This document shows, one piece after another, positions 1 to 4,775 of a stretch of 5,018 nucleotides of DNA (position 1 is its first letter; each line of letters begins with the position of its first letter). The notes below the pieces were generated by a model that searched no databases, was not told the DNA's origin, and worked only from the letters and a program-made list of their open reading frames with translations. Origin of the DNA: BJGV01 sp964013575. Its GTDB lineage: Bacteria; Pseudomonadota; Gammaproteobacteria; Burkholderiales; Nitrosomonadaceae. Both the position numbers and the translations under genes were made by a program. The stretch is from the NCBI GenBank assembly GCA_964013575.1, contig CAXGWP010000033.1, positions 1 to 5,018 of the forward strand, written 5' to 3'.

Positions 1-35
1 AGACTACTTCTCTGTAAAGAAGTCAAACTTTTCAT
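1..35 (-). CDS. Possible divergent gene, first 11 codons only (partial)
   Basis: On the minus strand an ATG at 35-33 opens a frame (MKSLTSLQRSS) that stays open to the window edge. A GGAG ribosome binding site (CTCC at 41-44 on the + strand) lies 5 bases upstream of this ATG, which is good spacing. A divergent gene would fit the short AT-rich region before the operon. Eleven codons give no functional information, and an ATG with a nearby GGAG can occur by chance. The call rests only on start-site geometry and is weak. Confidence 0.25.
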   Translation of the reverse strand, partial: MKSLTSLQRSS

Positions 36-54
36 TACTACTCCAAAAGAAGTC
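16..54. repeat. Short direct repeat AAAGAAGTC with a partial inverted copy
   Basis: AAAGAAGTC occurs at 16-24 and again at 46-54, exactly 30 bases apart (about three helical turns). The segment 2-9 (GACTACTT) is an imperfect inverted copy that could pair with 17-24. It lies upstream of the TATA-like box and could be an operator for the operon or for a divergent gene. A nine-base repeat in AT-rich DNA can also arise by chance. Confidence 0.3.
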
Positions 55-103
55 GTATTAAGGTTCTATGCTCGCTGAAAAAGTGTTGTTTTCATTGCAT
101 ATT

Positions 104-111
104 TTTATATA
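104..111 (+). promoter_or_regulatory. TATA-like box A for the operon
   Basis: TTTATATA within the T/A-rich run 101-111 resembles an archaeal box A. Archaeal transcription usually starts about 25 bases downstream, here near 130-136, which would leave a leader of roughly 20 bases before the TTG start at 153. That leader would contain the GGGGGT ribosome binding site at 142-147. No convincing purine-rich BRE is seen just upstream. It is the best promoter candidate in the window, since the genes after it are packed with no room for another. Confidence 0.45.
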
Positions 112-152
112 GCATAGACTCCCCTCACAAATCACCATATCGGGGGTACACT

Positions 153-842
153 TTGTCTACTACGGGCACAAGGAATAATACTTTACTTGCACTACTGCTT
201 TTGACAGCATTGCTAGTTGGTAAAAGTGCGTATGGGCATCCTGGTGGAGGTACACAGTTTGGTGAAGATTGGGCAGAGGATGCTATAGAAAATGGCTGCT
301 CGTGCCATATGGATGAGCAACTTGATGAAGGAACCTATATGCTTGAAGGCATTCCAGCTGAATATACTCCAGACGTTGTCTATAATATTTCTTTGTCCAT
401 TGATGACAAAAATGTAGTTAGTGAAGAAGGTGCACTACGCTATGGTGGATTCTTAGCTACCGTAAGCGAAGGGGCTTTTGTTGTTAACGAAAGTTATTGG
501 GTTAGTGCTGCAGGTGAATATATTTCTCACAATGATGATAGTAATGATGTACGCAACTGGACATTTCAATGGACTGCTCCTAGTGAGGGTACTGGAGATG
601 CTTTGTTCACCATTTATTTCAACGTCGTGAATGGAGTAGGAACTGGTGGAGACCAATGGTCATATTTGACTGTAGTTTCTCTTGGTACGCCACAGGCTGT
701 GTCTGGTGAAACATCAATACATGAGCTAGGTGTCAGCTTGATGCAATATTGGATCGCTCTGTATGCAATAGGAATTGTATTTGTAGCAGTCTTCATTTCT
801 TATGTTGTAATGAGAGGAGGTAGTAGACATTACCGAGGTTAA
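153..842 (+). CDS. Secreted, membrane-anchored Reeler-like protein with a CxCH motif
   Basis: This 229-residue protein starts at TTG, with GGGGGT five bases upstream; no ATG or GTG lies in frame between the promoter and this codon. Residues 10-23 form a hydrophobic signal peptide with a likely cleavage after AYG (28), so the mature protein would begin HPGGG. C49-S-C51-H52 (GCSCH) follows. Residues about 70-177 look like an extracellular beta domain of the Reeler / choice-of-anchor V kind, judged by FQWTAPSEGTG and the NG...GDQW stretch at 138-169. A single membrane helix spans about 199-220, and a short basic tail (RGGSRHYRG) faces the cytoplasm. The related bacterial family often carries a heme-type CxxCH near the N-terminus; here it is one residue shorter. 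As first gene of a Rieske/cytochrome b operon that lacks cytochrome c1, it may be an accessory or electron-accepting subunit, but heme or metal binding is not shown. Confidence 0.88.
   Translation: MSTTGTRNNTLLALLLLTALLVGKSAYGHPGGGTQFGEDWAEDAIENGCSCHMDEQLDEGTYMLEGIPAEYTPDVVYNISLSIDDKNVVSEEGALRYGGFLATVSEGAFVVNESYWVSAAGEYISHNDDSNDVRNWTFQWTAPSEGTGDALFTIYFNVVNGVGTGGDQWSYLTVVSLGTPQAVSGETSIHELGVSLMQYWIALYAIGIVFVAVFISYVVMRGGSRHYRG
815..821 (+). promoter_or_regulatory. Strong ribosome binding site that sets an ATT start
   Basis: AGGAGGT is a full complement to the 3' end of archaeal/bacterial 16S rRNA (CACCTCC type). It lies inside the end of the preceding gene. Seven bases separate it from ATT at 829-831, the expected distance for a start codon. 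No ATG, GTG or TTG lies in the right frame between the upstream stop (811-813) and codon 1009. This site is therefore the main reason to start the next gene at 829. Confidence 0.7.
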
Positions 843-1194
843 TGAAGTAATAGAGAAAGTCGCCAAAGGAGAATTAACTGCTGAGGATGCTCAGAAACTA
901 TTAGGGACCTACAAAGACGAGGAACTCGGTAGGGAATTAAGAAATATTCCTGGAAAAGAACAGATTGAAATTTTCTCAGTCATACTGGTTCTATTAGTTC
1001 TAGAGCTCATGTACGACTCTTTGTTCATATATGGTATTTTAGAAGGATGGGATCAGCAATTTTTATCATTCACACTAGCAATGGCTTTTCTAGTTTTGGG
1101 ACTGATGATTGATTTTTACAGGCGCTCATTCTTACCTGACGTACTGGAAGCAAAAAAGAGAAGGAGGAAAGTTATAACCAAACTTGAAAGGTAA
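829..1194 (+). CDS. Small two-helix membrane protein, unknown function, ATT start
   Basis: I do not recognise this 121-residue protein. The only ATG-initiated version starts at 1009 and gives 61 residues, but that would begin inside the first membrane helix. The frame is open back to 814, and the upstream part reads as a normal protein: an acidic soluble segment (about 2-45, with KGELTAEDAQKLL at 13-25), a first helix (about 47-70), a second helix (about 78-96), then a strongly basic tail (KKRRRK at 109-114). A perfect AGGAGGT at 815-821 points to ATT at 829 as the start, overlapping the previous gene by 14 bases. The basic tail suggests that both ends are cytoplasmic. The gene ends two bases before the Rieske gene, so it may encode a small subunit or assembly factor of the complex. 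A sequencing error or point mutation of an original ATG is the alternative. Confidence 0.78.
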   Translation: MTEVNEVIEKVAKGELTAEDAQKLLGTYKDEELGRELRNIPGKEQIEIFSVILVLLVLELMYDSLFIYGILEGWDQQFLSFTLAMAFLVLGLMIDFYRRSFLPDVLEAKKRRRKVITKLER

Positions 1195-1196
1195 AA

Positions 1197-1874
1197 ATGA
1201 ATGTAACTAGAAGAGGGTTTCTGAAAGGTGCATTAGGTCTTGCTGGAGCTGGCATGACTGGAGCACTGACAGTTCCTGCCCTCAAAACACTCCTTCCACC
1301 ACCAGTTACAAGATGTAATGAAGGTGATGCTCATGCAACTCTCACTTACAAAAGTGAAAGTGGAAAATGGTACGAAAGTAAAGGTGGTGAAATTGCAAAA
1401 GCTTCAGATTTTAAGAATGTTTGGGACGTAGCCATAGTCGACTGGGGGCCTAAGGAATTAGAGGCTGAATTAGGAACTTGCGAAATACAATTAGCATTGA
1501 CAAGAGTACCAACCGAAGACTCTATGGTTAATTTAGGAGTACCACATCCAGATGGAAGTACGACTTTGATGGCTTACCACACATACAAGTGCCCTCACCT
1601 TTGCTGTAAACCTGTTTTTACTGCTGAGGGAACTAGCGCAATAAGTGGTAATGATTATGAGAATATGTTTCTCTGCCCATGCCATCTTTCTTTATTCGAC
1701 CCCGTATCAATAATCCCAAACATGGATGAAATGGGACGTGAAGTAATGGCTGCAGAGTTATTGGAAGGGCCTGCCCCTTATGGCTTACCAGTAGTACCTG
1801 TTGCTGAAGAAGATGGAGGCCTGGTTGGATTAACTACCAACTTAGATTGGTTGAAATACTGTGGACAAGGATAA
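1197..1874 (+). CDS. Rieske [2Fe-2S] protein of a cytochrome bc/b6f-type complex
   Basis: This subunit passes one electron from quinol at the outward-facing Qo site to an external carrier. The 225-residue protein begins with a Tat-type anchor: R5-R6 in TRRGFLKG, then a hydrophobic helix to about residue 29, fitting folded export with an uncleaved membrane anchor. The cluster-binding loops are KCPHLCCKP (C132, H134, C137) and LCPCHLSLFDP (C160, C162, H163). By family rules C132, H134, C160 and H163 bind the cluster, and C137-C162 form the disulfide. Two usual glycines are replaced: CxHLGC reads CPHLCC (C136), and CPCHGS reads CPCHLS (L164). A fatty-residue-rich C-terminal part (190-214) matches the end of the Rieske fold. 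The ATG lies two bases after the preceding stop, with GAAAGG as a modest ribosome binding site. All ligands and the disulfide are present, so it should be functional. Confidence 0.95.
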   Translation: MNVTRRGFLKGALGLAGAGMTGALTVPALKTLLPPPVTRCNEGDAHATLTYKSESGKWYESKGGEIAKASDFKNVWDVAIVDWGPKELEAELGTCEIQLALTRVPTEDSMVNLGVPHPDGSTTLMAYHTYKCPHLCCKPVFTAEGTSAISGNDYENMFLCPCHLSLFDPVSIIPNMDEMGREVMAAELLEGPAPYGLPVVPVAEEDGGLVGLTTNLDWLKYCGQG

Positions 1875-1876
1875 TA

Positions 1877-2836
1877 ATGAGAATATCAAGAAATTTACTA
1901 GTCATTCTGGGTGTATTAACCTTTCTAGCTTTACCTGCAAGTGCAGCAGAGGGGGGGACGCCAATATTAGAAGAACTGATGAAAAAATACACTTTCCCTT
2001 TAATTTTCCTTTCATTAGCTGGAGGTGTAGCAACTATTGGCTATCTCTATTTCACGGGCATATTGCCTAGAGTTATATTTGAAACTTGGAAAGCAATTGA
2101 TGAAAGGTTTGCACTACATCGTTATATTTCTTTAGCAAAACGTGAGTATTATTCTGTAGTCTATACTCTACTCCCTGCTACTGGAAGAACAATGCCGCAG
2201 TCTCATACAGAAAGGTACAACGTAAAAGCTGTTTGGTATTGGTATCCTTTCTACTCTCTAGGCGGATTATCATTTTTCGCTTATATTATTCTGACAATAA
2301 CTGGAATTTATTTAGGGTTCTATTATGTACCTGATGGAGAATTTATAACCGATCCTGAAACAGGTCATGCTACATCTGGAGCATACCAATCTATGCAATT
2401 GATTATGACCAAGGTTACATTCGGTTATATCATAAGAGCTATTCATCACTGGGCTGCGCACTTCATGGTAGCATCAGTATTCCTTCATATGATGAGAGTC
2501 TATTTTGTTGGAGCTTACAGAAATCCTCGTGAAGTTAATTGGATGTTGGGTGTTATACTTCTAATGGTAACCATATTTTTCGGATTTACTGGGTATATTC
2601 TACCATGGGATGCCCTAGGTTTTGCTGCGGCATCAATTGGTCTTGAAATGGCTACATCTATTCCTGCCATGGGGCCATTAATGGCTCAAATTGTATTCGG
2701 TGGAACTCAAATTACGGGAGATACTATTACTAGAATGTACTGGCTTCACATTTTTGTTTTACCTTTGATAGGAACTTTGTTGATTATAGTACATATGGCA
2801 CTTGTATGGATACAGGGGGAGGCTGAACCGCACTGA
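1877..2836 (+). CDS. petB: Cytochrome b6-like subunit (N-terminal half of cytochrome b) with N-terminal extension
   Basis: This di-heme membrane subunit carries electrons from the Qo to the Qi site. I chose ATG 1877, two bases after the Rieske stop, because the longer TTG form (1847) adds ten residues before a signal-like start; this gives 319 residues. Core helices: A about 123-149, B 183-207, C 222-243, D 291-312. Heme ligands are H190/H204 in helix B (14 apart) and H291/H306 in helix D (15 apart); the 15 spacing in helix D is the b6/split type, whereas mitochondrial-type cytochrome b has 14. Also conserved are NPREVNW (216-222) and GYILPWD (239-245). Unlike b6 (about 215 residues) it has a 122-residue N-terminal extension with a signal-like segment (5-23, ending ASA) and an extra helix (about 40-62). 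If the signal is cleaved, this extra helix makes the topology fit, placing the start of helix A in the cytoplasm. The heme-c-linking cysteine of b6 (FYCLGG) is Ser127 here (FYSLGG). Confidence 0.93.
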   Translation: MRISRNLLVILGVLTFLALPASAAEGGTPILEELMKKYTFPLIFLSLAGGVATIGYLYFTGILPRVIFETWKAIDERFALHRYISLAKREYYSVVYTLLPATGRTMPQSHTERYNVKAVWYWYPFYSLGGLSFFAYIILTITGIYLGFYYVPDGEFITDPETGHATSGAYQSMQLIMTKVTFGYIIRAIHHWAAHFMVASVFLHMMRVYFVGAYRNPREVNWMLGVILLMVTIFFGFTGYILPWDALGFAAASIGLEMATSIPAMGPLMAQIVFGGTQITGDTITRMYWLHIFVLPLIGTLLIIVHMALVWIQGEAEPH

Positions 2837-3891
2837 TGACTGAAGACGACGCTGTTGAGATGATTTATGAGCATCAGGATGAACAACTTGCTCTGGATAC
2901 TATAGATAAACTAGAGAATCGTGAGACTCACTCTGTACTTGAAGCTGAAATGGTTAAGGGTGAACCACTCTATCCTCATGAAGTAACTAGAGATTCAGTG
3001 CTGACTTTGTACATTATGGCGCTCCTTTTTTACTTGACAGCTTTTATTCCGCCACCACTTCACGAGGCTGCAGATCCAACTGCTGGAACTGCTTATCCAC
3101 CTCCGCTTCCTGATTGGTACTTGCTTTGGGCATTTGGTTGTCTAAAGGTCGCCACTGATTTGAAGATAGAGCTGCCTCTATCTATGATTCCATTCTTAGG
3201 ACTAGATGACGTTGAACTATTCTTAATGAGTGCCAAAGTATGGGGAACTTTAGTACAGGGCCTAATCGTAGGGCTCGTAGTTGCAGTTCCATTCATAGAT
3301 CGTGCAATAGGTGCAGTTATTGATCCACAATATGGAGATGTCGTTAACAGAGGACATGAACGGAGACCAATTGAAGATCCTGTTAGAGCTGCAATAGGTG
3401 TATACGGTATTGGGATGGTAATCATGCTATCTGTATTCTCAATTAATGCTAATATTGCATTGTATTATCCGGAGGTTACTACTGACATACTACTTTCACT
3501 TACATTATGGGGTCCTATAGTTTCTGCACTAATTACGTATTTCTTCCTAGATAGAAGACGTTCTGAAGGTGCAAAGCCATTAACTGATGAGGAAAGATTT
3601 GATTTATATGTTAATGGAATAAAAGATAGGCGCATGCAAAGAATTTATGAATTCAAATTAAATCGTTGCTACCAATGCGGATTATGTGATGATATATGTC
3701 CTGTTAGAGATATGGAAGGGGAACACGAATTAAATATAATATTCAATACATTCCAAAATGAGCACGACGGAGTGGCTATGTGGTCATGTATAACTTGCGG
3801 AATGTGTACTGCAGTCTGTCCTCAAAATATAGAATATGTTGATTATGTACTAGAACAAAGGGCCTTGACAACACTAGGAGCATCGACATGA
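2836..3891 (+). CDS. Fusion: cytochrome b C-terminal half (subunit IV-like) plus HdrC-type 2x[4Fe-4S] domain
   Basis: This 351-residue protein joins two parts. After an acidic soluble segment (1-50), membrane helices lie at about 54-72 (E), 133-155 (F), 186-208 (G) and 216-238 (H). The Qo-site motif is P92-D-W-Y95 between E and F, where most bc complexes have PEWY. Residues about 249-340 form a ferredoxin-like domain with C278-C281-C284-C288-P and C318-C321-C324-C328-P, the spacing of two [4Fe-4S] clusters in HdrC and in the N-terminal part of HdrD/GlpC. Classical subunit IV has three helices and no iron-sulfur domain. The fourth helix here returns the chain to the cytoplasm, so the clusters should sit on the Qi side. 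Its ATG overlaps the cytochrome b6 stop (TGATG), with GGGGGAGG at 2815-2822. The reading frame is continuous with no sign of a frameshift, and the HdrB partner is encoded next with a 4-base overlap. Confidence 0.94.
   Translation: MTEDDAVEMIYEHQDEQLALDTIDKLENRETHSVLEAEMVKGEPLYPHEVTRDSVLTLYIMALLFYLTAFIPPPLHEAADPTAGTAYPPPLPDWYLLWAFGCLKVATDLKIELPLSMIPFLGLDDVELFLMSAKVWGTLVQGLIVGLVVAVPFIDRAIGAVIDPQYGDVVNRGHERRPIEDPVRAAIGVYGIGMVIMLSVFSINANIALYYPEVTTDILLSLTLWGPIVSALITYFFLDRRRSEGAKPLTDEERFDLYVNGIKDRRMQRIYEFKLNRCYQCGLCDDICPVRDMEGEHELNIIFNTFQNEHDGVAMWSCITCGMCTAVCPQNIEYVDYVLEQRALTTLGAST
3667..3819 (+). other. Two [4Fe-4S] binding motifs in the HdrC-like domain
   Basis: This stretch encodes CYQCGLCDDICP (residues 278-289) and, 29 residues after its last cysteine, CITCGMCTAVCP (318-329). 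All eight cysteines are present in CxxCxxCxxxCP spacing, so two cubane clusters are expected. The first has a Q-C-G-L core and the second a T-C-G-M core, both common in HdrC, GlpC and succinate dehydrogenase-like ferredoxin domains. This part defines the fused domain as electron-transferring and not merely a C-terminal tail. Confidence 0.92.
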
Positions 3892-4775
3892 GTAGAAGAA
3901 AACCATATGCAAGAACGATACCTCATCCTCTCTTTGAAAGATTAATAGTTGAAGATGCTATGAATGTGGAAAAAGAGCCTTGGAAACCTGAAAGGCCTCA
4001 TGAGTATGGCTATTTCCCAGGATGTGTAGATTTTATGGATGTTGAAGTTAAATTCACACACCTGAACAAAGGTGATGCAGATCACGCTTCTATCGCTGCA
4101 GCATCAATTAAACTACTGAACTACGCAGACATTGATCCATTAATCTTAGACATGAATGTTTTCAAGTGCTCTGGACACGATCAGCTTTGGCAGGGTAATC
4201 TTGAGGTTTTTGATGCATTAAAAGAACACAATATGAGAAGATTAAAAGAATCTGGAATTAAGATTGTTACTTGTTCTTGTGCAGAATGCTACCGTACTTT
4301 TGCCGTTGACTATGATTTACCAGGAACCTTAGGAATCAAAGTTGAACATATTACACAAACTTTGCAGGGTCGAGGATTAAAATTTAAGGCTCCTGAAGGT
4401 GTAACTGTTGCTTACCATGACCCCTGCCGTTTGGGAAGAATGATGGGAGAATACGACGCTCCTAGAGATCTAATACAATTGGTAGACGGTGCCACTATGG
4501 TAGAGTTAGAAAATAACAAAGAGCGGGCACTATGTTGCGGAGTTTCTTCTATGATGTACTGTAACGATGCTACCAAAGCCGTACGCAGGAAAAGATTAGA
4601 CCAAGGTACTGACGCAGGTATTGATTTAATGCTCGGAGGTTGTCCAAAGTGTTACATGCATATGCAATGTATGTTGAATGAGGAGAGGATGAATCCTGAG
4701 GAAGGTCATCATCACGATTATGAAATGATGGACCTCATGCAATTCCTAGTTGCTTGTTTGGAGGAAGGGAAATAG
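3888..4775 (+). CDS. HdrB-like CCG-domain iron-sulfur protein
   Basis: This 295-residue protein belongs to the CCG (Cys-rich, DUF224) family of HdrB, HdrD, GlpC, GlcF and LutA, where CCG domains bind special [4Fe-4S] clusters for thiol/disulfide or flavin-linked electron transfer. The C-terminal copy is intact: C180 (YHDPCRLGR), C216-C217-G (ALCCGVSSM), C252-x-x-C255 (GCPKCYMH). The N-terminal copy is incomplete: C46 (YFPGC), K93-C94-S-G where Cys-Cys-Gly is expected, then C131-x-x-C134 (SCAECYRTF) with an extra C129. VEHITQTL (152-159) and H274-H276 near the end also fit the family pattern. There is no signal peptide or membrane helix, so it is cytoplasmic. The ATG overlaps the previous stop (ATGA) and GGAG lies at 3877-3880. 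Its HdrC half is fused to cytochrome b just upstream, so together they make a split HdrD/GlpC-type unit docked at the membrane. The substrate is unknown. Confidence 0.92.
   Translation: MSRRKPYARTIPHPLFERLIVEDAMNVEKEPWKPERPHEYGYFPGCVDFMDVEVKFTHLNKGDADHASIAAASIKLLNYADIDPLILDMNVFKCSGHDQLWQGNLEVFDALKEHNMRRLKESGIKIVTCSCAECYRTFAVDYDLPGTLGIKVEHITQTLQGRGLKFKAPEGVTVAYHDPCRLGRMMGEYDAPRDLIQLVDGATMVELENNKERALCCGVSSMMYCNDATKAVRRKRLDQGTDAGIDLMLGGCPKCYMHMQCMLNEERMNPEEGHHHDYEMMDLMQFLVACLEEGK

Noticed and set aside
1..78. Open + strand frame from the left edge to TGA at 76-78, a possible C-terminal tail of an upstream gene
   Set aside because: Twenty-five codons with no recognisable motif. It competes with a minus-strand start that has a ribosome binding site, and evidence for either is thin.
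453..796. Two minus-strand open frames (453-656 and 614-796)
   Set aside because: They lie opposite the well-supported Reeler-like gene and show no domain or good start signal; they look like shadows of its codons.
1009..1194. Starting the small membrane protein at ATG 1009 (61 residues)
   Set aside because: It would begin inside a membrane helix, has no ribosome binding site nearby, and leaves an unexplained open coding-like stretch after a perfect AGGAGGT.
1847..1876. TTG 1847 as the start of the cytochrome b6-like gene
   Set aside because: It would overlap the Rieske gene by 28 bases and add ten residues in front of a signal-like N-terminus; ATG 1877 directly after the Rieske stop is simpler.
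1861..2070. Second + strand frame of 69 codons over the start of the cytochrome b6-like gene
   Set aside because: It is out of frame with a certain gene, has no recognisable feature, and would overlap both Rieske and cytochrome b.
3093..3425. Minus-strand open frame of 110 codons opposite the cytochrome b C-terminal half
   Set aside because: It has low-complexity Ser/Thr/Pro/Ile-rich composition typical of the reverse strand of a membrane protein gene, and the + strand gene is certain.
3580..3891. The cytochrome b-HdrC fusion as a frameshift or assembly artefact
   Set aside because: The frame is continuous from 2836 to 3891, no internal start with a ribosome binding site is evident at the junction, and helix H plus a basic linker lead smoothly into the cluster domain. 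Read-level checking remains useful.
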